Shown in pieces: positions 1 through 9,505 of a stretch of 41,005 nt of DNA. The stretch comes from Rhodobacterales bacterium (GTDB lineage: Bacteria; Pseudomonadota; Alphaproteobacteria; Rhodobacterales; Rhodobacteraceae). The position numbers and the translations under genes were made by a program. The stretch covers positions 1 to 41,005 of the forward strand of contig JAPLPF010000117.1 in NCBI GenBank assembly GCA_026400325.1. Direction: 5' to 3'. The notes beneath the pieces were generated by a model. It had not been told where the DNA came from, did no database searches, and saw only the letters and a program-made list of their open reading frames with translations. Position 1 is the first letter of the stretch. Each line of letters opens with the position of its first letter.

Positions 1-1
1 T

Positions 2-565
2 ACCCACCTTGCCATCGGCCTGATCGAAAAGCGCCTGCGCGATGCCTTTCCGAATGTGCAGTTCCTGACCCACGGCGTCCCGAATGACCTTGCCGGGGCA
101 CGCGACCTCGCCGCGCGGGGCAAGTATCATGAGTTTGAAAAATGGGCGCTCTCCCTCATCGACGCGCAACCTGGCAACCTTGGGAAAAAGGGCGCGGATC
201 GCGGTCTGGACGGGCGGCTATACTACGGCAAGACCGGCCACGGGATCGTGTCGGTCAAGGCGGGTGAGAATGTCGGCGTCAGCATGATCCGCGACCTCAA
301 GGGCGTGATTGAACGGGAAAAGGCCGGGATCGGTGTCTTCCTCACCCTGACCGAACCCACCAAACCGATGATTACCGAAGCCGCCAGCGCGGGCCTCCAC
401 GAAGAACCCGGCTTTGCCCCCGTCCCCCGCCTCCAGATCGTCACCATCGAACAGGCGATGGCCTTGCGCGAACGCGCTGTCCACCTTCCCGCCCGGCGTG
501 AGGACACCTTCAAGCGTGCGGCGCGGGAAGAGGACACCACCCGCCAAAGCGCCCTTGACCTGTAG
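2..565 (+). CDS. C-terminal part of a site-specific DNA methyltransferase with Mrr-like restriction-endonuclease tail (5' end outside window)
   Basis: Frame 2 open from the window edge: THLAIGLIEKRLRDAFPNVQ... then GADRGLDGRLYY...IVSVKAG...IRDLKGVIERE...GVFLTL, which resembles the tail of phage/orphan DNA methylases. Confidence 0.6.
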   Translation, partial: THLAIGLIEKRLRDAFPNVQFLTHGVPNDLAGARDLAARGKYHEFEKWALSLIDAQPGNLGKKGADRGLDGRLYYGKTGHGIVSVKAGENVGVSMIRDLKGVIEREKAGIGVFLTLTEPTKPMITEAASAGLHEEPGFAPVPRLQIVTIEQAMALRERAVHLPARREDTFKRAAREEDTTRQSALDL

Positions 566-583
566 GCCGGGCTTAAGCCCGGC
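566..583. repeat. 18-bp palindrome GCCGGGCTTAAGCCCGGC, terminator/REP-like
   Basis: Perfect palindrome directly after the stop codon at 563-565; the same 18-mer recurs at 27398-27415. Confidence 0.7.
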
Positions 584-694
584 ACCCCGGGGGACATGCC
601 CGCGAAAAGGGGGAACGGCAGGTCAACCTTGCCTTGGCCAAAAGCAAGACGCCCGAGGTTTCCCCCGGGCGCCGTGATCCTGCGCGTGCCGGGA

Positions 695-1741
695 TCAGAA
701 CCCCGACTTGATCATCTCGAATTCCTCGGTCATGCGGTCACGCAGTTCCAGGGACGGCGGGCTTTGCACGAAAAGGGTCGTGGTGATCGGGTCGATGAAG
801 GCGGCTTTCAGGGCTTCGGCGGGAATGTCGGCCATCGCCGCGTCATTGGCCGAGGCATAGCCGATCGCATCCAGAAGCGGCTGGGCCGAGGTGTGGGCCA
901 GAAGCGAGTTGATGTGATCGTAGACCTTGTCCTCGTTTCCGGGGCCGTCCTTCATGTTGAGAAACCCACAGTACCAGGTGGCCGCGCCTTCGGCGGGCGC
1001 GCGGTTGAAGCCGATGGGGAAATTCTCGGCCTGCAGGATCGCGACCGGGTCGTTCCACGACCAGGCCACCTGAACCTCGCCCGAGGCCATGAGCTGCGAC
1101 AGTTCCGACGGGTCGGCCCAATAGGCGCGCACATTCGGGTGCACGGCGCGCAGCCAGTCGGCGGCGGCGGTGAACTGCTCGTCCGTCACGTTGTCCCAGG
1201 AGGTGACGCCCGTGGCAAGAAAGGCCAGCGACCAGATGTCATCGGTGTTGTCGGGAAGCGCGATGCGACCGGCATACTTCGGATTGGCAAAGACCTGAAC
1301 GCTTGCCACGTCTTCGGCCGGGACCGTATCGGCGTTGTAGGCGATGGCGGTATAGGCATAATCGGTCGGGATCATGAAGACGCCGTCCGCATTGGTGAAG
1401 GGCTTGGTCATCCGTTCCGGGATGTTCTTGAACTCGGGGATCTTCGAGATGTCCCAGGGTTCGACCAGACCGGCCTCCTTGTAGCGCGGCACCGAGGCGG
1501 CGCAGGGGTGGACCACGTCGGCCCGGAACCCGGATGACACTTTCTGGAACGCCTCGTCATCATCGGCAAAGAAGACGTAGGTCGGTTTCTGTCCGTGCTT
1601 GTCGACATAGGGCTGAAGCATCCCGTCGATTTCCCAGCCTGCCCAGTCGAGCACGGTCAGCTCAGGGTCGGCGGCTTGGGCAGCGACGGTCAGTGACAGG
1701 ACCGAGGCGGCGCTGATCAGGGTTAGACGAATGCGGCTCAT
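695..1741 (-). CDS. ABC transporter extracellular solute-binding protein, spermidine/putrescine (PotD/PotF)-like
   Basis: 348 aa with signal peptide MSRIRLTLISAASVLSLTVAAQAA; ...LDWAGWEI...PYVDKHG...; ...VAWSWNDPVAIL... typical of polyamine-binding proteins. Confidence 0.75.
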   Translation of the reverse strand: MSRIRLTLISAASVLSLTVAAQAADPELTVLDWAGWEIDGMLQPYVDKHGQKPTYVFFADDDEAFQKVSSGFRADVVHPCAASVPRYKEAGLVEPWDISKIPEFKNIPERMTKPFTNADGVFMIPTDYAYTAIAYNADTVPAEDVASVQVFANPKYAGRIALPDNTDDIWSLAFLATGVTSWDNVTDEQFTAAADWLRAVHPNVRAYWADPSELSQLMASGEVQVAWSWNDPVAILQAENFPIGFNRAPAEGAATWYCGFLNMKDGPGNEDKVYDHINSLLAHTSAQPLLDAIGYASANDAAMADIPAEALKAAFIDPITTTLFVQSPPSLELRDRMTEEFEMIKSGF

Positions 1742-2001
1742 GAAGGCTCCTCTGGTGTGGGTGCGGCGGCCCTTCGGCCGCCGGGTGACATGTCATTTCT
1801 GTTCTGGGGCCGGGGTATTCCTGGACGGGCCGGACAAAAGTGGACAACACCCCGCCGGATAACAAGTGGGCAAGGCTGCAGTTCGTCGTCAATCTGTCAC
1901 AAAAAACCGTCATCCGCCGCGAAATCGGGCGATGACGTAGGGTAAGCTTTGGTTGACCCCGGGACAGGCAACGGTCATTCCTGCCGCAAAGGAGACCTTG
2001 A

Positions 2002-3228
2002 ATGACGCTTGATCTGGATTTCGTGCGGGCGCAGTTTCCTGCCTTCGCCTCGCCCGTGCTGTCAACCCACGCCTTCTTCGAGAACGCCGGGGGCAGCTAT
2101 CCCTGCCGTCAGGTCGTGGACCGGCTGACCCGCTTTTACACCGACCGCAAGGTGCAGCCCTATGGCCCCTATCCGGGGGCCCAGGCGGGTGGCGCCGAGA
2201 TGGACGAGGCGCGCACCCGCCTTGCCGCGATGATGGGCGTCGCGCCCGAGGAGGTGTCTTTCGGCCCCTCGACCAGCGCCAATACCTATGTGCTCGCGCA
2301 GGCGGTGCGGAAATGGCTGGCGGGCAGCTGTGGCGCAGTCGTGGTGACCGATCAGGATCACGAGGCGAACTCGGGCGTGTGGCGGCGGCTGGCCGATGAG
2401 GGGATCGAGATCCGCGAGTGGCAGATCAACCGCGAGACGGGGTCGCTGGACCTTTCGTCGCTGGCCGCACTTCTGGCCGATGGCAGGGTCAAGCTGGTGT
2501 GCTTTCCCCATTGCTCCAACGTGATTGCCGAGATCAACGATGTGGCGGCGATCACGGCGCTGGCCCGCGATGCGGGGGCAAGGACGGTGGTGGACGGGGT
2601 CAGCTATGCGCCGCACGGGTTCCCGGACATCCCGGCCTTGGGCTGCGATGTGTACCTTTTCTCGGCCTACAAGACCTATGGCCCGCAGCAGGGGATCATG
2701 GTTCTGCGCGAAGCCTTTGGAATGGAGCTGCCGGGGCAGGCGCATTTCTTCAACCACGGCACGCTTTACAAGCGGCACACGCCTGCGGGGCCGGACCATG
2801 CCCAGATCGCGGCCTGCGCGGGAATGGCCGACTATGTCGACGCGCTTGCCGCGCGGCATGGGGTGACAGGGGACGCGGCGGCGCGCAACCGCGGGGTGCA
2901 TGACCTGATGCGCGCACAGGAGGTGGCCGTCATCCAGCCGCTTCTGGACTATCTGGCTGGGCGCAACGATGTGCGGCTGCTTGGGCCGCGATCGGCCGAC
3001 CGGCGCGCGCCGACGGTCGCGGTGGAGTTGAACCGCACGGCCGAGCCGGTGTCCGAGGATCTTGGCCGCCACGGAATTGCCTGCTGGGCAGGGGATTTCT
3101 ACGCCGTCAGGCCGTTGACCGCACTGGGGATCGACCTTGAAAAGGGCGTGCTGCGGATGTCGGCCGTGCACTACACCTCTGCCGGCGAAGTGTCGCAGTT
3201 GATCCAGACCCTTGACCGCGTGCTTTGA
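2002..3228 (+). CDS. Aminotransferase class V / cysteine desulfurase-like protein
   Basis: 408 aa PLP fold-type I; FENAGGSYPCRQVV, FGPSTSANTYVLA, VVDGVSYAPHG, FSAYKTYGPQQGIM (PLP Lys). Confidence 0.75.
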   Translation: MTLDLDFVRAQFPAFASPVLSTHAFFENAGGSYPCRQVVDRLTRFYTDRKVQPYGPYPGAQAGGAEMDEARTRLAAMMGVAPEEVSFGPSTSANTYVLAQAVRKWLAGSCGAVVVTDQDHEANSGVWRRLADEGIEIREWQINRETGSLDLSSLAALLADGRVKLVCFPHCSNVIAEINDVAAITALARDAGARTVVDGVSYAPHGFPDIPALGCDVYLFSAYKTYGPQQGIMVLREAFGMELPGQAHFFNHGTLYKRHTPAGPDHAQIAACAGMADYVDALAARHGVTGDAAARNRGVHDLMRAQEVAVIQPLLDYLAGRNDVRLLGPRSADRRAPTVAVELNRTAEPVSEDLGRHGIACWAGDFYAVRPLTALGIDLEKGVLRMSAVHYTSAGEVSQLIQTLDRVL

Positions 3229-3374
3229 CACGGTGAAGGACTGGGTCATTGGCGGACAATGCGAATGGGGGCGTGTTGCCCCCAACCCCCCTGAGAATGT
3301 TTGCGAAAGTGCAAACAGCAGGTGATCTGTCACGCTGTGGTGTCCGTATCTGATCACCTGGGGAATATGCCTGC

Positions 3375-4787
3375 ATGACCGACCAACCATTGATCCTGTG
3401 GTTCCGCCGCGACCTGCGGCTTGGGGACCACCCGATGCTGGCCGCGGCAATGGCCACGGGGCGGCCGCTTCTGCCGGTGTTTCTGCTCGACGACGAGACG
3501 CTGGCTTTGGGTGCGGCGGCGAAATGGCGGCTGGGCCTGTCGGTTCAGTCCTTTGCCGAATCGCTGGCCAGGATCGGCCTGCACCTGACCATGCGTCGCG
3601 GAACGGCGCTGGGCGTCCTGCAAAAGCTTGTCGCTGAAACCGGGGCATCGGGTGTCTGGTGGTCGCGACTTTACGATCCCGCAAGCGTGGCGCGTGACAC
3701 AGCCGTCAAGGCCGCGCTAAAGGCCGCGGGGCATGAGGCGCGCAGCTTTTCCGGCCATCTTCTGCATGAGCCCTGGGAAGTCGAGACCGGGCAGGGCGGC
3801 TTTTACCGGGTCTTCACGCCCTATTGGCGGGCGACGCGGGATCTGGAGGTGACGCCACCCGCACCGGCGCCGAAACAGGCGCGCGGGCCGCTGATCTGGC
3901 CCGACAGCGACCGACTGGCCGACTGGCAGCTTGGCGCGGCGATGGACCGGGGCGCGGCAATTGTTGCGCAACATCAGGCGGTGGGCGAGGCTGCGGCCGA
4001 GGCTCGGCTGGCGGCCTTTCTTGACGGCCCGGTTGATCGCTACGGCGCCGCGCGCGACCTTCCGGGCGTTGCCGGCACCTCGCGTCTGTCGGAAAACCTG
4101 ACCTATGGCGAGATTGGCATCCGCAGGGTCTGGCACGCGGGCCTTCGGGCCCGGGACGAGGGCCGAGCCGGGGCAGAGACCTTCCTGCGTGAGCTGGCGT
4201 GGCGCGAGTTCGCCTATCACCTCATCCACCATACCCCGCAGATCACCACCGCCAACTGGAAGCCGGAATGGGACGACTTTCCCTGGCGTGGCGACAGTCC
4301 CGATGCCGACCGCTGGCGCCGCGGCATGACGGGCGAGCCCTTCGTCGATGCGGCCATGCGCGAGATGTATGTGACCGGCACGATGCACAACCGCGCCCGG
4401 ATGATTGCGGGCAGCTATCTGACCAAGCATCTTCTGACCCACTGGAAGCTGGGCCTTGACTGGTTTGCCGATTGCCTGACCGACTGGGATCCGGCTGCGA
4501 ATGCAATGGGCTGGCAATGGGTGGCAGGGTCCGGCCCCGATGCAGCCCCCTATTTCCGGGTGTTCAACCCGGCAAGCCAGGCAGAGAAGTTCGATCAGGC
4601 CGGCCTTTACCGTCGCCGGTTCGTGGCCGAACTGTCCCCCGATCCGGGGCCAGAGGCCCGGGCCTATTTTGCTGCCGTTCCCCGGTCATGGGGACTTGAC
4701 GCGCGGGCGCCCTATCCGGCACCTGTCGTCGACCTTGCGATGGGTCGCGCGCATGCCCTTGCGGCATATGCGGCAAGAAAGACTTGA
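3375..4787 (+). CDS. phrB: Deoxyribodipyrimidine photolyase
   Basis: 470 aa; N-terminal LILWFRRDLRLGDHPML and C-terminal FAD domain MHNRARMIAGSYLTKHLLTHWKLGLDWFADCLTDWDPAANAMGWQWVAGSGPDAAPYFRVFNP. Confidence 0.93.
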   Translation: MTDQPLILWFRRDLRLGDHPMLAAAMATGRPLLPVFLLDDETLALGAAAKWRLGLSVQSFAESLARIGLHLTMRRGTALGVLQKLVAETGASGVWWSRLYDPASVARDTAVKAALKAAGHEARSFSGHLLHEPWEVETGQGGFYRVFTPYWRATRDLEVTPPAPAPKQARGPLIWPDSDRLADWQLGAAMDRGAAIVAQHQAVGEAAAEARLAAFLDGPVDRYGAARDLPGVAGTSRLSENLTYGEIGIRRVWHAGLRARDEGRAGAETFLRELAWREFAYHLIHHTPQITTANWKPEWDDFPWRGDSPDADRWRRGMTGEPFVDAAMREMYVTGTMHNRARMIAGSYLTKHLLTHWKLGLDWFADCLTDWDPAANAMGWQWVAGSGPDAAPYFRVFNPASQAEKFDQAGLYRRRFVAELSPDPGPEARAYFAAVPRSWGLDARAPYPAPVVDLAMGRAHALAAYAARKT

Positions 4788-4845
4788 GGCAGGTGACGAC
4801 TTTGATGAAAATGGACAGCAGCGACAGAACCCCTGTGGAGGGCTC

Positions 4846-6060
4846 ATGGAGGCCTTGACGACAACGACAGGCCAGACCGGCCTGCCGCGCTATTTCGCCA
4901 GGGCCTTCGAGGTCGCCGGGCGTCTGGGCGAAGGACGGATGGATTTCGTCCTGCCGGACGGGCGCCGCTTTCGCGTGGAAGCGGCGGCCCCCGGCGTTGC
5001 CGCCGAGATCGTCGTGCACAACCCCGACCTTTTCTCGCGGCTGATCCGCGAAGGCGACATGGGGTTCAGTGACGCCTACATGGATGGCTGGTGGTCCACA
5101 CCGGACCTGCAGGCCTTTCTGGACCTTGTCCAAAGGCCGGCGAACAATCACCTGGGCGACAGCTATCCCGGGATGAAGCTTCTGCGCGCGTTCGAGCGGT
5201 TGCGCTTCTGGCTGCAATCGAACACGCGGCGGCAGGCCCGCAAGAACATCGAGCACCATTACGACCTCGGCAACGACTTCTACCGGCTTTGGCTGGACGA
5301 GACGATGACATATTCCTCGGCGATCTTCGAGTCGCCGCAGGAAAGCCTGGAGGTCGCGCAGCGCCGGAAATATGCCAGCATGGTCGACCAGATGGGTGCC
5401 CGCGAGGGGGAACATGTCCTTGAAATCGGCTGCGGCTGGGGTGGTTTTGCCGAATATGCGGCCAAGGAACGCGGCCTGAAGGTGACCGGCCTTACCATAA
5501 GCCAGGCGCAGCACGACTTTGCTGTCGACCGGATCGCCCGGGCCGGTTTGTCCGACCGGGTCGAGATCAAGCTGCAGGACTATCGCGACGAAGTCGGCAC
5601 CTATGACGGCATCGCCAGCATCGAGATGTTCGAAGCGGTGGGCGAGCGGTACTGGCCGGTCTTCTTCGACACCCTGCGCACCTGCCTGAAACCGGGGCGA
5701 CATGCGACGCTGCAGATCATCACTGTGGCCGATCACCGGTGGCCGATGTATCGGCGGGGCGTGGATTTCATCCAGAAGTATATCTTTCCGGGCGGGATGC
5801 TGCCGGCGCCACTGGTCCTGCGGGCTGAGGTCGAGAAGGCCGGGCTCAGCGTCAAGGGCTCGATCGAGTTCGGCGAAAGTTACAGCCTGACCTTGCGGCG
5901 CTGGCACGAAACCTTTTCCGACCGCTGGACCGAGGTGAACGGCCTTGGGTTCGATGACCGGTTCAAGCGGATGTGGGACTTTTACCTCGCCTCTTGCGCG
6001 GGAGCGTTTCAGGGTGGAAACTGTGACGTGACGCAGATCACGGTGACGCGTCCGACGTAA
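4846..6060 (+). CDS. cfa: Cyclopropane-fatty-acyl-phospholipid synthase family protein
   Basis: IEHHYDLGNDFYRLWLDETMTYSSAIF, VLEIGCGWGGFAEYAA, FDGIASIEMFEAVGERYW-type motifs; internal ATG 4846 preferred over ORF start 4501, which overlaps phrB. Confidence 0.9.
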   Translation: MEALTTTTGQTGLPRYFARAFEVAGRLGEGRMDFVLPDGRRFRVEAAAPGVAAEIVVHNPDLFSRLIREGDMGFSDAYMDGWWSTPDLQAFLDLVQRPANNHLGDSYPGMKLLRAFERLRFWLQSNTRRQARKNIEHHYDLGNDFYRLWLDETMTYSSAIFESPQESLEVAQRRKYASMVDQMGAREGEHVLEIGCGWGGFAEYAAKERGLKVTGLTISQAQHDFAVDRIARAGLSDRVEIKLQDYRDEVGTYDGIASIEMFEAVGERYWPVFFDTLRTCLKPGRHATLQIITVADHRWPMYRRGVDFIQKYIFPGGMLPAPLVLRAEVEKAGLSVKGSIEFGESYSLTLRRWHETFSDRWTEVNGLGFDDRFKRMWDFYLASCAGAFQGGNCDVTQITVTRPT

Positions 6061-6064
6061 GGAT

Positions 6065-6523
6065 GTGCCGATGGCAACTTCGATGCCGACAGGGGCCAAG
6101 GCGATGGCGGCGATCTGTTTCGCCGTTGTTGGCTGGCTGATCGCCAACGCCTATGTGCCGAACATGCCCGAAGCAACGACAGTCGGCTATTTCCGCGAGT
6201 TGGTTGGGGTCCTTGGCGCTGTGGTCGGCTGGCGGGTGATGGGCAATTCGGTCGGCAAGGGCTATGTCGGCGCCGTCGGGTCCGGCTGGAAGACCGTGAT
6301 CGTGCTGATCATCTTTGCGCTTCTGTTCTTCGGACTTTACGAGATGCTGCAAGAGTCTGTCCGTATGCGCTATGAGGGTCCGATCGAGGCGATCCTTGAC
6401 GTTTTCAACCGCATGATGGTGCGGTCGGTGCCGCTGTTGTCGGTCAGCGTTATTGGCTTTGCGGCCGTCGGGGGGGCGGTAGCCGGGATCTTGACCGAGA
6501 ACGCAAGTCGCCGCTGGCGCTGA
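6065..6523 (+). CDS. trgA: TrgA family membrane protein
   Basis: About 150 aa with several TM segments; MAAICFAVVGWLIANAYVPNMPE...GRELVG-like pattern characteristic of Rhodobacteraceae TrgA. GTG 6065 or ATG 6071 start. Confidence 0.7.
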   Translation: MPMATSMPTGAKAMAAICFAVVGWLIANAYVPNMPEATTVGYFRELVGVLGAVVGWRVMGNSVGKGYVGAVGSGWKTVIVLIIFALLFFGLYEMLQESVRMRYEGPIEAILDVFNRMMVRSVPLLSVSVIGFAAVGGAVAGILTENASRRWR

Positions 6524-6545
6524 CCGGTTTCCTGCCCGGCCGCAG

Positions 6546-6574
6546 ACCGGCCCTGTCCCCCGGGGCCGGTTTTT
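6546..6574 (+). terminator. Rho-independent terminator
   Basis: ACCGGCCC-loop-GGGCCGGT followed by TTTT immediately after trgA. Confidence 0.65.
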
Positions 6575-6599
6575 CCGCAAGGCTGCTTGCTGGTACGGT

Positions 6600-8276
6600 T
6601 CAGTCCGGGCTGGTGGCAAACATCAGGAAAGCGCGAAGTGTATCCAGTGGTTTGCCGTCGCTGGTCTTCAGTTCACTCTGGCTCGGGTCCCAGGCGCCAT
6701 CCTTGTAGCTCAATGCCGAAGCCGGATTGTGCCGCATCAGACTGACAATCGTGTCGGCGATGATGTGGCTTGCGGTTGGCCCGACCCGCTCGCCACCTTC
6801 AAGGCTGCGCGCCTCGCACAGGAAGTAAAGCCATGCCGGGGTATCATCCAGAAACCCCAGGGCCTTGAGCTTGTCGCCCAAGGGGTCGGGCGCGCCGTCC
6901 GGCGTGGGTTTCGGTCGCATGGCAAACAGGATCTGATCGTGGGACAGCCGGGGGACGTTGAAAGCGTCGGCCAGAATCTGCCCGGAGGGCATCCTGCGGT
7001 GGAAGCCCCGCAAAAGGTTGCGGAACATGATCGAGCCCTGCTCGGGGATGGTCGCGTCCCCTGCGAAATTCAACATGTCCGGCGCAAAGTCTAGGTCGAT
7101 CCGTTCCGCGCGGCTTTGCGGATTGCCGATGCCCGCTTCGGGCCCTTTGGTCATCCGGTCCCAGTCGATCACCCAATGGTTCGGAAGCTGGATCGACGAT
7201 CTGGGCAGGTCTTCCATGTTTCCATGCGAGGTGAAGTTGAAAAGCTGCGAAAGCGATGCGCCGTCATCGGCTACCTTTCCACCTTGCCCGAAGTTCGCGT
7301 TGAAGTCGTAGGATCGTCCCACCATCGAATGACCGAACCGGAAAGCGGCGGTGGTGAACTCCATCGGCACTTCGTTGGGCCCGATCTCGGAACTGGGCGC
7401 CCGGGCGGACAGTGGCTTGGCCTGCACGGATTTGGACAGAAGGCTGGGCAGAAAGTCGTGCAGGATCAGCCAGTGGTAGTGCAGCGTCACCAGGTGCCGC
7501 GCCGCACGAAAACAGTCGGCCGGGTTCGCATGCTGTCCTTCCAGCGCGGTGACGGCCTTGTTATGGACCAGCATGAAGGCAAGATGCAGCTGGCTTAGGA
7601 TCAGATTTCCGTCGTTGCGCCGGTCGGCAATCAGGGCAACGTTGCCTTGACCGGGGGCTTCCTCCCGGCGCGGAATGTCGGGGGCAAGACGGTCATAGAT
7701 CACGGCGTCCGGGTTGACCTTGATATTGACAAAACTTTCGGGGGTCGCCTCGCTGGTGACAGCCGTCACAAATCGCCTGCCGTCAGGCGTGTATAGAGCC
7801 TTTACCGCTTCATCCCCATCGTCCGGCCCCGCGAGTGTCTTGGCGTAAAGGCTGCACAGCGTCAGCGGTTCGGGATGTTCGTTGGCGAAATTTTCAAGGA
7901 TCGTGACCGTATCAGCCCGTTGTTCCTTGGAACGCAACGCGGGGTCGGCGGCACCGACGATACCCAGGGGTGGCGTCTTGCCGACATTGACCGGGGCCGA
8001 GATGTCGTGGTTCATGAACTGGCCAAAATAGGTATAGGCCGCCGGAAGCTGCATGAAGACAGCGGCCGGCGGATTGAACGGCGGGCGGGTCAGCTCCTCG
8101 AATTCCTTCAGGCGACGGATCGTCTCTGCCTCGTCGGTCCCGGGAAAGAGGCCGGCCTGGGAGTTCTTCGCCAGAGTGTTGAAAAGATAGCAATAACTTG
8201 ATCTGCTGTGCCCGGCCGTCGCGGTGTCCGCATTGGTCTTTTGCAGCAGGTCATGCGTGCTCTGGATCGGAAACAT
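6600..8276 (-). CDS. Haem peroxidase family protein (animal-type/An_peroxidase)
   Basis: 558 aa; TYFGQFMNHDI and IADRRNDGNLILSQLHLAFMLVHNKAV, LRGFHRRMPSGQ motifs of the animal haem peroxidase superfamily. Confidence 0.8.
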   Translation of the reverse strand: MFPIQSTHDLLQKTNADTATAGHSRSSYCYLFNTLAKNSQAGLFPGTDEAETIRRLKEFEELTRPPFNPPAAVFMQLPAAYTYFGQFMNHDISAPVNVGKTPPLGIVGAADPALRSKEQRADTVTILENFANEHPEPLTLCSLYAKTLAGPDDGDEAVKALYTPDGRRFVTAVTSEATPESFVNIKVNPDAVIYDRLAPDIPRREEAPGQGNVALIADRRNDGNLILSQLHLAFMLVHNKAVTALEGQHANPADCFRAARHLVTLHYHWLILHDFLPSLLSKSVQAKPLSARAPSSEIGPNEVPMEFTTAAFRFGHSMVGRSYDFNANFGQGGKVADDGASLSQLFNFTSHGNMEDLPRSSIQLPNHWVIDWDRMTKGPEAGIGNPQSRAERIDLDFAPDMLNFAGDATIPEQGSIMFRNLLRGFHRRMPSGQILADAFNVPRLSHDQILFAMRPKPTPDGAPDPLGDKLKALGFLDDTPAWLYFLCEARSLEGGERVGPTASHIIADTIVSLMRHNPASALSYKDGAWDPSQSELKTSDGKPLDTLRAFLMFATSPD

Positions 8277-8299
8277 GGAAAGTCCTTTCGCTGATAATG

Positions 8300-9409
8300 T
8301 CAGAAGGGTTCAGGAAAATCCGGGGCCAACGTGTCCCGGCAAAGGTTGCGGAAACGCGCGTTCTCAAAGCGGCCATGCATTGCACAAAGCCCCGGAACCA
8401 GCACGCGCATGCTGGGCAGGGGGTCGCCGGGCAGGGTCAGGTCCACGGCAAGGACCCGATGACCCAGGTCGGCCAGCCGCTGCAACAGTCCCTCGTCATC
8501 TGCGCGCAAGGGTAGGTGCACTTTTGGCGAGGCTGGCAGGAACTGCGGCTGCCTGACGGTCGAGGCCAGTGCCTCCCAGCGCAGAAGCTCCGGGTCCTGC
8601 GCCGCTCGGGCCTCATCCACCCCGGCTTCGGTCTGCACCATCTCGGTCACGGCAGCCAGGGCGGCGGCGGGCAGGTCCGGTCGGGCGGCGGAGCCTACGG
8701 AGACAGTCCGTCCGGCACCATCGGCTGAAACTGCGGCAACGACGGGAAGTCCGATATCGGTGGTCAGATCCAGAAGGAACGTCCTGCGGTCGCGCCGGTC
8801 AAGCCACCAGGCGAGACGTGGTTGCTGCCGGTCGATCAGGTCAAGCGGCAAGGTACCCGAAGGAAGTCCGCCGTGCCACCAAAGGGCCAGGGCGTCGCGC
8901 TCGATGCATTCCCAAAGGGCAGGTGTCGCGTTCTGGCGTGTGGCACCGGCCGCGCATCCCGTCGAGTTGGCATCCGTGATCAAGGCTTCGCCAAGCACCG
9001 ACGCGCAGTCAAGGTAAACGCTTTGCGCCTGGACCGGTTCCAAGGTGCCGCGCACAAGATCAAGCGCCGACGCCATGGCCAGACCATCCTGCCGCGGCAG
9101 GGCCGCAAGGGCGGGCAGATGGCGCACGGCAAGGCTGGCGCGCAGCTCGACCGCCTCGGCCCCCGCCGAGATCATCGCTTGCTGACGGGTCAGGCCACGT
9201 CCGGCGGGCAGGCGCGGCTTCAGGCCGGTCACGCCGTCATCGGTTGGAATTGCAATGGCCAGAAAGACCGGACGGTCGGGGAGATCGTAGGGCATCAGCC
9301 GGAAGTCATGCGCAAGCGCAAGGTTCAGGCTGGTGATCGTCTCGGTCATGTTCTGCTTCATGACCTGTATTGGACGCCTGCCGGGCCGGGCGATCAAGCG
9401 ACGAATCAT
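8300..9409 (-). CDS. YcaO-like family protein (putative ATP-dependent cyclodehydratase/thioamidation-type enzyme)
   Basis: ITDANSTGCAAGATRQNATPALWECIERDALALWWHGG is the YcaO signature; 23-bp gap to the downstream peroxidase. The start may be internal (MKQNMTETI or MTETI). Confidence 0.82.
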   Translation of the reverse strand: MIRRLIARPGRRPIQVMKQNMTETITSLNLALAHDFRLMPYDLPDRPVFLAIAIPTDDGVTGLKPRLPAGRGLTRQQAMISAGAEAVELRASLAVRHLPALAALPRQDGLAMASALDLVRGTLEPVQAQSVYLDCASVLGEALITDANSTGCAAGATRQNATPALWECIERDALALWWHGGLPSGTLPLDLIDRQQPRLAWWLDRRDRRTFLLDLTTDIGLPVVAAVSADGAGRTVSVGSAARPDLPAAALAAVTEMVQTEAGVDEARAAQDPELLRWEALASTVRQPQFLPASPKVHLPLRADDEGLLQRLADLGHRVLAVDLTLPGDPLPSMRVLVPGLCAMHGRFENARFRNLCRDTLAPDFPEPF

Positions 9410-9424
9410 CCGGCGAAACGATGT

Positions 9425-9446
9425 TTCACGCTGGGTTCACGCTGGC
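9425..9446 (+). promoter_or_regulatory. Site C: 11-bp direct repeat TTCACGCTGGG TTCACGCTGGC, candidate SARP operator
   Basis: Two TCAC starts at 9426 and 9437, period 11; lies between divergent YcaO (-) and the 9506 gene (+). Confidence 0.55.
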
Positions 9447-9505
9447 CGAAAAGAGTGGCTGCACGGACGCCGACAACCGGCGCCGCGCTACGGGAAGGAT
9501 GCGAA

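Noticed and set aside
596-1537. 313-aa plus-strand ORF
   Set aside because: Antisense shadow of the solute-binding protein gene in high-GC DNA; His/Gly/Arg-rich with no recognisable family.
2062-3684. 540-aa minus-strand ORF
   Set aside because: Spans antisense of the class V aminotransferase and the phrB start; high-GC shadow ORF.
4564-6147. 527-aa minus-strand ORF
   Set aside because: Antisense of phrB tail and cfa, both clearly coding on the plus strand.
8822-9505. N-terminal extension of the 8822-9892 ORF
   Set aside because: Antisense of YcaO; only the portion from ATG 9506 has protein-like composition.
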